Below are positions 22,301-34,198 of a DNA stretch of 64,000 nucleotides, piece after piece. Origin of the DNA: Chlorella sorokiniana. Lineage: Eukaryota; Chlorophyta; Trebouxiophyceae; Chlorellales; Chlorellaceae. A model generated the notes under the pieces. That model was not told where the DNA came from. It saw only the letters and a list, made by a program, of their open reading frames with translations, and ran no database searches. A program made the position numbers and the translations under genes. Numbering within the stretch: the stretch's first letter is position 1; the number at the start of each line of letters is the position of its first letter. The stretch lies in the NCBI GenBank assembly GCA_025917655.1, contig CP084611.1, forward strand, positions 3,472,001 to 3,536,000, written 5' to 3'.

Positions 22301-24420
22301 AGGAGGGCAGGCCCGCCCCCCCGCCGCCGCCCCCTCCTCGCTTCGCCACGCCGCCGCCGCCGCCGCCCGCACCCTCGCGCAGGCCGCCGCCGCCGCCGTC
22401 GCCGCCGTGCGCGGGCTCTGCCGCCGCCACGTCTGCCAGCAGTGGTGTGGAGGCCGCCATGCCTGCCCAGGCCGCGGGAAGGCGTCGCGCGCGGCCAGCA
22501 GCGTGGCGCGCCCCTCCTGCGCCACCCTGACGCTGAGGAAGGCCGCCAGGCCGGTGGTGCCCGCAAACAGGCCCAGGATGAGGGCCATGGAGGCGAGGGC
22601 GTGCAGGTTGCGGCGCAGGGAGCCGCGCAGCGCCCGTCCAGCGCAGCCAGGAAGGCGCCGGCGGCGAGGCGCACGCTGCGCCACGCTGACGCGCACCGCT
22701 CCCCACCCGCCGCCACGCACACCCCCGCTCCCGGGTGGCGTCAGCTCCGCGGGCGTGGCGGGGCGCGCGCCGCCGGTGACGCTGCGCCGCCGCAGGTCGG
22801 CAAAGGGGCTGAAGCAGGGGCGCTTGGGGGCGACACGCTGCGCATGCTGCCCCTCCGCTTCTGCCGGTCGGCCGTTGCCTGCAGGCGGGGGGAGGCAGGC
22901 CATGCCGGGTGCTTCACTCACGGCAGGACCCGGTGGGGGAGCGGCAGCAGCCGATGCTGGCAGGGCAGCAGCAGGGCGGGAGCGCGGGGGGCACACCTGC
23001 TGCGCGGAGGCGGCGGGCGTCTTGGCGGGGAGGAGAAGACGGCGGCGCCCAGGTAGCGGTTGGTGGTGAGCAGCGCCAGCGGCACCACCCCACCGCCAGC
23101 ACAGCAGTGAACACCAGCAGCACCAGCTGCACCGTCGCGCTCCAGGAGTCCTGAGGCGGGCAGGGGCCAGGGTGGGCGGCGCGTGGTGAGCCAGCGGCGG
23201 AGGAAGCACACGAACAAGCAGGAACGACGCAGGGTGCGGAACAGCATGCGCAGCAGAGAGGCAGCAAAGCAGCCCGCTGCCGCCGCCGTCGCTGTCGCCG
23301 CCGCCGCTTTGCCGCCGCCGCCGCCTCACCCGCACCCACTCCCAGGCCAGCCACGCGGCGCAGCTGCGGAACAGCCATCGGAAGAGCACGCTGCTGGCCT
23401 CGGGTGCGCGCCGCGCCGCCGCCCGCTGCTTCCGCTTCTTCTTGCTGGTGCGCCTGCCAAAGGAAGGGGGCGCAGGCGGACGTCATCCGCGTGCAGGCTG
23501 GCAGGCGGGCTGACGAGGAGGGGGGCGATATTGATGCCCCTTGCAAGCGGCAGGCCACCCGCACAGGAGCGCCCACGCTGCGCCCCCACCTGGACTTGAG
23601 CACCTTCACCGCCGCCTGCCCGTACACAGCCAGGGACGGCATTGTGCGCATGGCGGCAGGGGTGCGAGGGCCAGGCGCCCGGCAGCCGCCGCGGCCGCCG
23701 CCGTGCGGGGCGTTCGGGCGAGGTGGGGGTGGCCGCCGCGCCGCCCACGCCCGCCTCGCTGGCCCGCTTCAGAAGTGCGGCCTGCCGCCGCTGAATCTCC
23801 TCCTGCACCGTTTGGCGCCACTTGGACAGGATGGTGCGCCCCTCCTCCCACGCATCCACTAGGACGGTGAGCGGCAGCGCGGCCAGCACGAGCAGCGCGC
23901 CGCCCACGCTGCGCCGCGTGTCCGCCAGGCTGGCATCCAACTGCGCCACCAACCAGTCCTTGACGGGGCGCAGCGCGATGGAGCACAGCAGGGCGTACAG
24001 CATGCTGTCGCGGAAGTCGGCCAGCACCTGCGCGGCACATTGGCGGCAGCAGGAGCGGGTGGGCAGCTGGCTCTCCCGCGCTACCGCCCGGCCCGCATAC
24101 ACCCTGCACAGCCCCGCACCGTGTTCAGGTTCCAAAGGAGCAGACCGATGAACACGCTCAGGGCGTTGCCTGCCAGGTACAGCGCAAGCTGCGCAGCGGG
24201 GAGGCAGCAGCAGGGTGTCAGTACCGCAGAGCAGGCCACGTATCCAGCCATCGACAATCAAATTGCCGCGTTTGGCGTCCACCATATGGTCGATCAAATA
24301 CTTATGAGGTTGCGGAGACATCTTGCCTGCATGTACGGCTGAGAGCTGGCAGATGCAACCGACTTGACGCCGCCGACACCCAGCGGGGTGCCAGCGCCGC
24401 CACCCTGAGTCGAGTCCATG
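19388..24420 (-). CDS. TMEM245-like multi-pass membrane protein of the AI-2E transporter family
   Basis: Large membrane protein with a C-terminal AI-2E-exporter-type domain. The ATG at 24420 is followed by a Gly/Ser-rich start, then membrane segments, for example A-L-Y-L-A-G-N-A-L-S-V-F-I-G-L-L-L-W (about 24120-24190) and S-V-G-G-A-L-L-V-L-A-A-L-P-L-T-V-L-V (about 23860-23915). The middle is Ala/Arg/Gly-rich and low in complexity. The conserved C-terminal part (about 20200-19900) has A-Y-Y-V-G-D-T-L-I-L-E, then I-P-G-G-H-P-Y-M-L-S-L-G-I-L-G-G-I-Y-A-F and G-C-L-L-G-P-I-L-L-S-L-L, the family signature. A Ser/Gln-rich tail ends at 19388. Substrate unknown. Many frame slips occur in C/G runs, so exon joins are approximate. 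Confidence 0.75.
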
Positions 24421-24769
24421 GCCCGGTGCAGTTTTGTGGGGATATCGATTCCACTGTTTCTGCGCCCTAATACATGCAGGACCTCATGGGACCTGCTCTG
24501 AGGACAGAGACGGGTGGCAGAGCTTCATCTCCCGGCCAGCCGTTCCCGCAACCCCTTGTCATGCAATACTTGCTGGCAAGCTTGGAATGCCAACGCGATC
24601 GAGGGAAGCAAGAAGGGTTCGTTCCATGCTGCGCTGCCCAGCAGATGCACAGCTCCCGAAGAAGAGGGCAACGTCATTCTGGCAGCTCGCGGGACCAGAT
24701 CCAAATTAACAGCGACCGCCTAAAACTGCAAACCATCAATGCAACGAGCCTGAAACAGTAGCAGCCAAA
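24421..24769. promoter_or_regulatory. Divergent upstream region of TMEM245-like and TMEM135-like genes
   Basis: 349 bp between divergent ATGs, clearly lower in GC than the flanks. Short overlapping open frames occur but none has coding character. Confidence 0.5.
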
Positions 24770-27689
24770 ATGCGGGAAAAGGAACCCTTGCAGGCACTTT
24801 GTCGTCCTTGCGACAAGACGTGGCGAGAAGATGGGACAAAAATCATGAGCGGTGCGTGCGACACGGCTAACCCGCTTGGTTGCCCGCGCCGGTGCACCGC
24901 CCCACCACCGCTGGCCGCCCCCTGCAGAGCCCTGCAGCGCCTCCAGGATGCCACACTGCGCGGCCTGGTTGCTGGGCTGTCCCTGCGAGGCGGTCTGCAT
25001 TTGGTCAGCTATGTGTTGAACCTGCTGGTGCGACGGCGACGCCAGACAGCAAAGTGGCCTGATGCGCTGGAGATGCTCAAAGACACAGCGCGCTGGGGCG
25101 CCTTCCTAGGCTCCTTCTCAGGTGATGCCTGCCATGTTATCTGTCGGAGAGCGTGGAAACAGACACAACACCTGTTGCAACGAGCGTAGGGGACTGCATC
25201 CCAGCGAACGTTGGGGCGCTGTTCGGCGCGTCCTCGCGAGTGTGCAGTCGGTTGCTGATCGTCATCGACCGCATGCAGGCCTGTTTGTGTTTTGGGAGGA
25301 GGTGATCGCTCTGGTTGGCGGCAGGCGGCGCACGCGGGCGTGGCGTGCCATGGCCTCAGGTGGGGCGCCCGGTGTGCCTGCCGGGTGGGTGTGCCAGCGG
25401 TGCTGCTACGGTCACAAGCGGCCCACCTGTGCTCAAACCTTCCATTGGAATTTTGCTTGACCCATGCTCACGCATGCGCTTGGCCTCGCGTTGCGGCAGG
25501 CACGCTGGCGGGTCCTGCCATGCTGCTGACCGGCTCGCAGCAGGCCCACACCTCGCTGGCCCTGTACGTGCTCATCCGCGGCCTCACCCTGCTCACCCGC
25601 TGCGGCAACCTGCCCGAGGCGCACCCCACGAAGCGCGCTGCTGGCACCCACCCGCTGGCGCCACGGCGACGTCGCCCTCATGTGCCTGGCCACAAGCCAG
25701 ATTGGCTACAGCTGGATCGCGCTGCCGCAGGCGCGCTGGGCAGCCGTGTGGCGCAGGCGGGCCCGCCATCCCCGCCAGCAGGCCCAGGCGGCCGTGCAGG
25801 GCTGCTGCATGCGTTAGCAGAGTGAGGTGCCCATGGCCTTCCCTGCTGCCCCTCCCCTGCAGACGCTGCCGACGTCCTTTGTCCGGTTCCTCGACAAGCA
25901 CGGGGGCAAGGCGCCGTACGTGTGAGAATCAAACTGGCGCACCTTGTGCACCGCCAAGGGCAACCACGTTGCGCATGCTTTGCACTTTGCCGGCTGTCGC
26001 CGTCGTCTCTCCAACCCCTGAACCCCATCCTACACCCACACACTTACTGCAGGTATGCTGCTGTGCGCGAGATGACAAACCGCGCCTCCTTCGACCCACA
26101 CGCCACCGGGCCGCTGCGCCGCTGGCCGGCACGCGGCTGCAGCACTACAGGGGTGCCGTCCCCTGCGGCTTCTTGCACCCGGGCAAGGGGTGCAGCCGCC
26201 ACGCAGCCACCTTCTTCCCCGCCGCCTACCTGCGTGCTCTTCCAGTCTACCTGCCGGGTACGCGGTGGGAAGCGGTGGACACAACATGCTGCGGCGGATG
26301 ACAAATTGCCTGCTAGCAGGCTGCCGCTGTGGCTGTCTTGTGTTCGCGCAGAGGGTCTTGCTGCTTGCCTCCTTGCTGCAGTGTACGTGGTGCCTGCGCT
26401 GCTGGTGCACCGCAGGCGCCTGCTGCAGCCAGACAAGGCGGCCGAGCTGTGGCGGTGCGTGAATGCTCCGCCCCAGCTGCCTGCCTGCTGACGTGTGCCT
26501 GCTCTGCTGCTGTCTGGTGCCTAGCGCTCACCCCCGCAACCTGGTGAGCCCCGTTTTTACCTCCAACAGGAAGGTCACGCTGGGTGTGCTGCGCTCCAGC
26601 CTCTTCCTCAGCCTGTACTGCACGCTTGCCTGGCGCGGCGCCTGCGCTGGCTTCAACGCCGCGGGCGCTCCACCGGTGCCGTCATCGCCAGCAGCTGCTG
26701 GGTGGCGGGGCTGGCGGTCCTGGTGGAGAAGCGCTCGCGGCGCATGGAGCTGGCGCTGTACTGCCTGTCGCGGGTGGGGCGCCAGGACGGTGGAGGGAAT
26801 GCTGGCGCCCTTAGCCGCGCCAGGCTTGGCCCCCAGTGTGCATCTGCCACTTGCACTTCCCCTGCTTGCCTTTTCAACCAACCGTCTCTTTCCGCGCCCT
26901 CCCACTGCCTGCCGACGGCTGTTCCCCTCCCCCTCACGCGCAGGCTGCCGAGTCGTTTGCGCTGACGCTGGCGGCCTGGGGGTGGGTGCGCCCGCGTCCC
27001 TGCCCCGCCGGCTGGACGTGCTCATGTTTGCGCTGGCATCCGGATTCATCCTGCACTGCTACTCGGACCACGGTGGCCAGCGACGCAGCGTCTTCCGCAG
27101 CAGCTACCTGAACGTGTTTGACGTGAGGCCCGCGTGGCTGATGCCATGCGCATAGGCTGCGCCTGGTTGGCCAGGACTGCTCTGGGCTCGGGTGCTCAGG
27201 TCTGGGCGGTGGCTATGTACTACGTCGGTCCTGACTGTGGTGTGCACCGTTCAACCTGTGCCGGCCCCGCCTGCCCCCATGCAGTTCATCCTGGGCAACA
27301 CCGGCTTTGCCCAGGAAGGCATCAGCCATCAGCCCAACTCTGCGGAGCTGCTGGCCCGTGGCATGGCACGCAGCACGCTCAGCCTGCAGAACCTGCAGAG
27401 TCTACTGCAGGGGAACAGCATCGAAAGCAACGGTCTGAGCGGCAGGCGCAGCACAAGCAGCAGTGAGTCGCCTGGAGGGAGCCAGACACCTGGTGCTGCC
27501 TTGCAAGGCGGCGGCAGGAGCGGCAGCCCGGCAGCGGAAGACGCAACAACGGGCAGAGAACTGCCAGCCCAGCGGCCCAGCTCACAAGAATCTGGTATGC
27601 TTCCGGCGCATGTTGCAGTGGCGGGGATGCAAGCAGCAGCATATGCAGCACTTGCGACGGACGGCAAGGACCTGTGCGGCGGCCCATAG
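24770..27689 (+). CDS. TMEM135 family membrane protein
   Basis: TMEM135 proteins sit in mitochondrial, peroxisomal and lipid-droplet membranes and affect organelle dynamics and lipid handling. The ATG at 24770 starts a Cys-rich N-terminus (C-R-P-C, later C-R-A-L) followed by a hydrophobic G-L-R-G-G-L-H-L-V-S-Y-V-L-N-L-L. Later exons carry more membrane segments (G-P-A-M-L-L-T-G, S-L-A-L-Y-V-L-I-R-G). The second Cys-rich hallmark, P-C-G-F-L-H-P-G-K-G-C-S-R-H-A-A-T-F-F, is at about 26157-26220, then L-P-V-Y-L-P, N-R-K-V-T-L-G-V-L-R-S-S-L-F-L-S-L-Y-C and Y-S-D-H. The last exon (about 27282-27689) is Ser/Gly-rich with no domain. Frame slips near 25640 and 26680 follow the window's pattern. Confidence 0.78.
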
Positions 27690-27929
27690 CAGGCGCCCTT
27701 TGCAGCTGTGCCGGCAGCGCACACCCTCCCGCGCTAGCCTTTGCAAACAGAAAACTGACATACTTACTACTGACTAGGCTGCGATGTGGAAGGCTAATGC
27801 GCACGGAAACTGGTTTGAAGCTGGGCCAAAAAGACTTGCATCAGGCCCAACCCTCTTGATGTCAGTTATCCTTTGTCTGCGATCACATTTGCGCAATATC
27901 TCGGTTGCTCTGAGGCTGAAGCCAGCCAA

Positions 27930-30199
27930 ATGGCCTTGTATGTGAGGGCTGGGACATCCTGCATCTCCAGCACGCGACGCCCTCTGTTGACCCTAAGCAG
28001 AGTGCCTCAGAAGCGCCCCTGTCATAGGAAGCAGCAGCAGACGAGGTGTCAGGCACCGCCGTCTGGCGCTGCGGGGGCTGCCAGCAGCTATCCAGGCGAC
28101 GACTGGCGCCCTTCTTCCCTTCCTCCGCCTCAGCAGCAGTCCAGCGGGGAATGGCACTCGGAGAAGGCGGGGATCGGTCCGTCAGGAGAAGAACAGCAGA
28201 GAGGCCAGGCGACAGCAGGCGGCGCAGCTGCAATTGCGCCTCTGCAGGCCGCGCGCACTGCTTGCTTGCTGTATGACCGGGCTGTGAAGGCCAGCCCGGT
28301 GCTCACCAAGGCTTTGACATCCTTCACGGGTTTTGCGGTGGGCGATCGCATTGCACAGAGCGTCACGGGCGGCGCATTCGATCCCTACAGGTGGGCGTCG
28401 GGCTACGCGCTGGCTGCATTCTGTCGCATGCTGCAGCTGCACGGAAGGCGGTGCTCGCTTGTGTTGTTGCTGCACGCGGCTCACTGATGTTTCAATCTTG
28501 CAGGTGCCTCCGCCTGTCGCTGTACGGCCTTCTGCTGGATGGGCCCGTGGGGCATGCTTGGTACAAACTGCTGGTGCGTGCAATATGGCGGCGTGGGTAC
28601 CAGCACGCTGTATTTGGGACAGACAACTGGCTGATGGATTTTGAACAGTGTCAGGAGGGCTTACCCCCGTGGGCGTGGCAGCCTGGCCTGCTGCAGACGA
28701 TCCTTCGGGGCAACCCGAGTGCTTCAGCATCACGGTCACCAACGCCTGCACCCTCTGCGCCTTTTGCCTCCGCCCCCAATCAGGACAAATATGTGTACCC
28801 CGATGATCCCACCTGCAACCGAGCTGTGCTCATCAAAACGGCGCTGGACCAGCTTGTGTGGGGGCCACTCATGACGCTGGTGCGGGGCTCGCAGCACAGC
28901 AGGGCTGCGCTGCGCTGCCGGGCGCAGGTTGGGTGCGTGCGGCCAGCGCTCCAGCCGGCCCAGCCTCCTCCACCTCCCTCGCGCCTGCCCCACACTGGGC
29001 GCGATTGCAATTCTGCAGGTATTCTTTGCCTTCCTCAAGGCTCTGGAGGGCCACCCGGAGCTGATCATCTCCACCATCCAGCTAAAGTTCTGGCCCACCA
29101 TGCTGGCCAACTATGCTCTGTGGTGAGCGGCAGGCCCCGCGCCGGCTCCAGCCGCAGCGATGCATCCCCTCACACAGAGTGGCGTGCCGCCACCGAGCTT
29201 GGCTTGCAGCGCCCGCTCTGGCGGCTCTTCGCCGGCATGGCAGAGCACGATGTGGAAACGCCGGCCTCCTGCTCAGCCCCGTGCCGTGCCCACGCAATCG
29301 ACGTTCATGCCGCAGGCCCCTTGCCCACCTTGTGAACTTCAAGTTTGTGCCCACCGACTACCGCATCCTGTTCAACAACGTGGTGGCCATCTTCTGGTGA
29401 GCACTGGCCTTCCAGCTGCTGCATCGTTTGGCGGCGGGTGCTGCCCGCAGCTGTGGCACCTCGCATGCATGCTGCCGCGCACCATGTCGGGGCTCATGCA
29501 CCGGTAATGGCCTCTCTCGCTGTGCCTGCTACCCCGCCCTGCTGGCGCCTCCTGAGCGCTGCCTGCGCTGCCGCCGCTGCAGGACCACCTACCTGTCCTT
29601 CACATGCGGCTCCTCCTCTGCCCCCGCCTCCGGCGGCATGGGAGACGGCCGCCGCCGCGGCCAGTTCCCTGCTCAGCGTGCTGCCCTGCTCCCACAAGGT
29701 GGATGGCGCGATGGGTGTGCCCGGGGTGACATCAGCGCTGCGCCACGTGGCGGCCGTCGAGCACATGCTGACCCACTGGGGCACCCAGGTGCGCTGGCAG
29801 GGGCTGGTGTGCTGCGTGGTGGGCGCGAGTGCATGGCTGCAAGCTAGGTAGACGAGCAGCCGCGCAAGTCCCCTAGGCCCTAGCGTCATCCGCCCTGCGC
29901 CGGCACCCCCTTCTTGCTCCTCCCGGCACGCGGACTCTGCTGAGGGCAGATCGCCTCTGCCGCCTGCAGAGCCTTCCGAGCGCTGACCTGCTGGTGTCGT
30001 ACCTGGAAATGAAGGTGGGAGCAGCAGGCTGCTGGCCAGGATGGCTTGCGGCCTGGTGCCCGACAACCTGCTGCTTGTGCATACTTACGCTGCTGTCGTC
30101 GCTGCTTGCTGTGCGCCTTAGTGCGGCTCCGCTCGTGACATCGCTTTGCAGGCTGAAGTGATTCAAAGCGTGTGCCAGCAGCCCATCCGCCTGCCGTAG
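27930..30199 (+). CDS. Mpv17/PMP22 family membrane protein, probably organelle-targeted
   Basis: Four-helix membrane protein family of peroxisomes, mitochondria and plastids. The first in-frame ATG is at 27930; an upstream TTG is unlikely. The leader has many Arg/Ser and no acid for over 30 residues, so a transit peptide is likely. A Gln/Ser-rich linker follows, then the domain: P-V-L-T-K-A-L-T-S-F-T-G-F-A-V-G-D-R-I-A-Q, L-Y-G-L-L-L-D-G-P-V-G-H-A-W-Y, K-T-A-L-D-Q-L-V-W-G-P-L, I-S-T-I-Q-L-K-F-W-P-T-M-L-A-N-Y-A-L-W, and V-N-F-K-F-V-P-T-D-Y-R-I-L-F-N-N-V-V-A-I-F-W. A C-terminal extension (H-M-L-T-H-W-G, Y-L-E-M-K) follows and ends at TAG 30197-30199, needing one frame correction near 29640. Confidence 0.85.
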
Positions 30200-31030
30200 A
30201 CAGCGAGCGGGGAACACCTGCATCAGTCCAAACTTGAATCCTCTGCAACATAACACAGCAAGCAAAGAATTGTGTTTTCTTGTATCACCCAACGAATGGC
30301 ATTTTTCTGCTAAGCACTATCACTCACTTTCATCGTTGTGTTGCTATTACCTTGCTGAGCCTTGTTGCCGCCTAGTCGCCATGCTTCCCTGTAGAGCTGC
30401 ACTCCCGCACACGCTATGTATATTATGCTTCTCCATGTCTTGCTGAGCTTTCATGCAATTCTCCCCCTGCTCTTGAGCTTGTATCGGTCTGTGTCTCTGC
30501 TTCCACCCACTGAACCTCTCGTCACAAGACAGCGCAGGGAATGAACTGTGCTGTTGTGCAGTGATCAGCAGTCTTGCAGAGAGTACTTGAATGGTAAACT
30601 TGGGGTCAGATGGTGGCTGTAGATGAGCTGCTGCGGCCGCTGTTGCTGCATGCTTCTTGAATTGTCTGTGACAAACACTGGCAGATCGCTACGCATGGGG
30701 TGGCTGCTACAGCTAGACGGCTGAAGATCATCTGCACAGGATGCCAACAATGAAAGTGCACTGGATCATCAATTGAACTGATCGAAAGAGTGCAGAGCAG
30801 GGGGCAGATGCGTGCAGATCATGAAGAACTTTGCAGGCAGGGGCTTGCAAGTGGGATGGGATGGTGCGAGCAGTAAAGCTGCTGAGAGGAAGTGTTGGGG
30901 AAGCTAATAATCACGTATGCAATTTGAGAAGGTGAGGGCAATGTTCACAATGCAAGAAAGCAGTAGAGACATGGACATGCATAAGTGCAATCACGGAGTC
31001 ATGAGTCCAGCTAGAGAAAACTGCCGTGCA
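30200..31030. other. Convergent intergenic region, 831 bp
   Basis: Between the Mpv17 and HMG-box genes, less GC-rich than the coding DNA. I see no exon, RNA gene, TGTAA signal or repeat that I can support. Confidence 0.5.
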
Positions 31031-33337
31031 TCATAGGCTGCGTCCAGCAGCCGGCTCTGACGGTAACGACGATGGCTGCGGGTCCTGCTGCTGAAGGAAG
31101 TTGATCAGCTGATTAATTAGACTGCTGGGTTCGGAAGTCAATCCTGCTGGAGGCGGCTGCACTTGTACGCTTGACGGCAGATTTGCTGCCTGGCTTGTTG
31201 TGGGCATGCCAAGGTCGTAGGGCAGTGCCAGCGTGGGTGGCGAGCTCGGCTGCTGCTGCTGCTGCTGCTGTCGCTGCAGAAGTGCCGCAATTGCTGGGGC
31301 CAAGGCTGAGGATGGATGCCGGTCCTGCTGCTGCTGCTGCTGCTCTCGGGGCTCGGCTGCCATAGATTGGAGGAGGGCCTGCAACGTTGCAAGCTGCAGA
31401 GAGGGCCCAGGGAGCGGGGGAACACCTGCTGCCCTTGCAGCTGGCAATGACCCTTGGCTGGGGGCCCCACGAGGCAAGGCATGCTGCGGCCATGGTGGCA
31501 TGGCGAGGGGCTGGTGCTGTTGAGGCGGCGGGGCCTGCAGGGAGGAGCTGCCCCCTGTGGCGCTGGGCTGGCTGGAGGCATCCCTGCTGCCTGCCTCAGC
31601 TCGCCCAAAGTCCGGGGCCATGTCCCCCATGCCCGCGGAGGCCCACGCGGCGCGGCTTGGCAAGCTGCTGGCCACTTGGCGCAGGGGAGGCATCATCACG
31701 GGTGGGGCCTGCAGATCGGGCTGCAGCTGCGGCACTGCCTGCCAGTGCTGCGCGCCGCCAGATGCCGGCCGCGCACGCCCGGAGCCGGGCTGCTGCTCCT
31801 GCTGCTCCAGCAGCGCTGATGGGCGCTGATGGCGCTGCAAATCGCGTCGCGGGCCCTGCATGGGAGGGCACGGTTGCGGCGGTGTGTTAACCAACAGCGT
31901 TTCACACATGACAGCAGCTGGTCGCAGGGCAGGGCGGTCTGCAACTGGAATGCTGCAAGTTGTTGGTCAATGGCAGCCACCTGAGGGAAGTTGCGCTGGT
32001 AGTCTTGCAGCTCCTGCTCGTACCGCTCCCTGTCCTGCCTCGCCATTTCATTGTAGGGCGCCCGCTCCTCCGCTGGAAGCTGCGCCCACAGCTCCCCAAC
32101 TACCTTGCTGATGGTCTGTAAGGCAGGGCATAGGGCCGCGCTTCGTGCCGCAGCATGCAGGCAAAGCCAGCACAGGCAGAAGGGTCGAATGCACAGTGGC
32201 GCTGATGGCTGGCTGGCAGTAGCACCTTTTGATCGGCGCGCGGGTGCTTCTCCTTTGCGCCAGGCCGAACGGCGTCGCTGTAAAAGTTGAAGGCTGTGCG
32301 AGGCTTCTTCAAGGGAGCGCCAGCGTGCGGGATGGGTGCTGCCTGCGCTGCCGCTCCTGCCGCCGCTCCTGCTGCCGGGCGCCCAGGAAGGACGCTGGAG
32401 GGCTAACGAGGGCGCCTGCACAGGTGGTAGAGCAAGACCTTAAAATCATGGTGAATTTCATGAAATGAGGCCAGGCTGCGCGAATGAGTTTTGACAACGA
32501 GTTTTGACGGCCTTGGGCTGGCAGGGTTGCGCCACCAGCTTCAAGGAGTTGGCACACCACCAAGCAGCAGAGCATGGCTTTGAATTTCAGACTTGGAAAG
32601 GCGTGAAAGAGAAGGGGCAGGTGGTGCAGCAGGGAACAAGGCCAACGGGCTGGCGGCGCTGGTGGCGCCTGCGCCTCGTGCCCGGGCGCCTGCACGCTTG
32701 TGAGCTTGCGGCTTGCCTTGGCAGAGCCCCACCCTAGGCGTTTTCCATTGAAAAAGTTGTAAATAACGCAAAGTCGCTCAAAACCGAACGGAGACGGAAG
32801 GAGCAGCTGCCAGGGCAGACTTTGCCCTCGCAGATCGCCACCTAAGCAAGTGACTAGTCCCCTACCGCATTTTGCAACAGCGGCACCGACGACCTGGACT
32901 GCTTAAAGCACGACTTAAAGCTCACCTTTGAATTCTTGGCCTGTAGGCAGAGTGAGGGTGACGAAGTATGCCGAGTCTGTCGCAGCGTCGATGGTGCCCT
33001 TGACGGCCGCCCCCACCAGGTTGTGGTTCACGGCGTGCACAGGGCCCCCAGGGACCAGGAAAGCTGTCAGAAAGGGTGGCAGAGTTGAAACAGCGTGCGT
33101 TGGCAGGTCCCCCGTGCGCATTCGTTTGGGTGCTGGGCCTTGTTCGCCCTCTGTAGAGCTGTCCCTGGCAGCTCCGCCGCCGCCGCGCTCTGGCAGGCTG
33201 GTGGGTTGCCCTGGCAAGAGTCGCGGCTGCTCTTCCCCTTGATGATGCTGTGGACGCGTGATGTCAGCCTTGGGAGGGGTTGGCTCCTCTGCCGACTCGC
33301 CGCTTGCAGGCTGCAAATTGGCTCCCGGGCGCTCCAT
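31031..33337 (-). CDS. HMG-box protein with an ARID-HMG-type middle domain and Gln-rich tail
   Basis: Nuclear DNA-binding protein. The ATG at 33337 opens a Pro/Glu/Gln-rich N-terminus with a basic K-R-M-R patch. About 33070-32930 codes A-V-K-G-T-I-D-A-A-T-D-S-A-Y-F-V-T-L-T-L, continued after an intron by V-I-Y-N-F-F-N-G-K-R-L (about 32765). That is the conserved block between ARID and HMG box in plant ARID-HMG proteins. The HMG box follows: L-K-K-P-R-T-A-F-N-F-Y-S-D-A-V-R (about 32314) and I-S-K-V-V-G-E-L-W-A-Q-L-P-A-E-E-R-A-P-Y (about 32115). A long Gln/Pro/Ser tail reaches the stop at 31031. I find no ARID domain upstream. One or more exons between 32600 and 32400 are uncertain. Confidence 0.75.
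31250..31270 (-). repeat. CAG repeat encoding polyglutamine in the HMG-box protein tail
   Basis: Seven CTG units on the + strand; a second short run lies at about 31325-31345. Both read as Gln in the coding frame. Confidence 0.8.
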
Positions 33338-34198
33338 TGCTCGTGGAGAAAGGTTGCAACCAGCAGGCTGTGTTGCCGTTATACGCACTAGGAAATCGCC
33401 TGGAGGGATTCTTGCAGGCCTGTTGGGCCTCCAGCCTGCGCAAACCCCGGCACCAGAATAGGGAGCGCTTGTTACGCTGTTAAGGCCAGTTTCATCAATG
33501 GCTATTGGCGCTGTAAACTGTAAGGGGCGGTTCAGGAAACGCAAAGGGGGTATTGTGCGACGTTAGCGAAGCTTTGACGCGAGTCCGCTGTAGTGCCTTC
33601 GCCCACGCGCTCAGAACGGTCTTCTTACCTTCCACACGCGGATTTTTTCAGTTGCAAGTCCAAAAGTGTGGACAGCGGAGCGTGTAGGCTTCGTGTGCAG
33701 TTTTTCTCCGGGGACTTGCCCCACGCCTCCACTTTTCGCTAGTTTAAGCTGCCGAGGGGCAATAACCCGCCACTTTAGCCGCCAAATGGCGAAAGTAGAC
33801 CCCTAAACAGGCGACAATACCCGTACCGGCGGCACCCTGTGCCTGCTGCCAGACGCCCCTCAAGGGCAGATCGCAAAGTGAAAAGCAAAATGGATGTGCC
33901 AACATCGCATTCTTTCTTTTCACCTCAACTGTGGACAGAAGCGGGCCACCTCACCCGGTTTTCAATCGCTTTTCATGACTGACCTCAGCCAGGCTGGCGC
34001 TTGGCGGCAGCTTGTTTGGCCTGCTATTTCCAGGAATTCACATCACACTTGTTTGAGCTCCCCCAATTAGGCTTCAGCAGCATGCAAGTGGGCTGGGTAT
34101 GCGCACAGCCGAGCGGCTGCTGATGTTTATGTTGACATTGGGCAGCAATGTTGCGGGCACCAGCTGGCACCTGCAGGCCGGGTTGCCGCATGTCAATA
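33338..34198. promoter_or_regulatory. Upstream region of the HMG-box gene, lower GC, with an E2F-like site
   Basis: 861 bp with no coding exon I can support. GCCGCCAAATGGCGAAAG (about 33779-33796) contains CCGCCAAA, an E2F-type site (TTTGGCGG on the minus strand), and a second half-like TTTCGCC overlapping it. The 3' part may hold the RFC3 3' UTR. Confidence 0.45.

Noticed and set aside
27873-27929. Upstream TTG start for the Mpv17 protein
   Set aside because: Nuclear genes start at ATG; the first in-frame ATG at 27930 gives a convincing leader.
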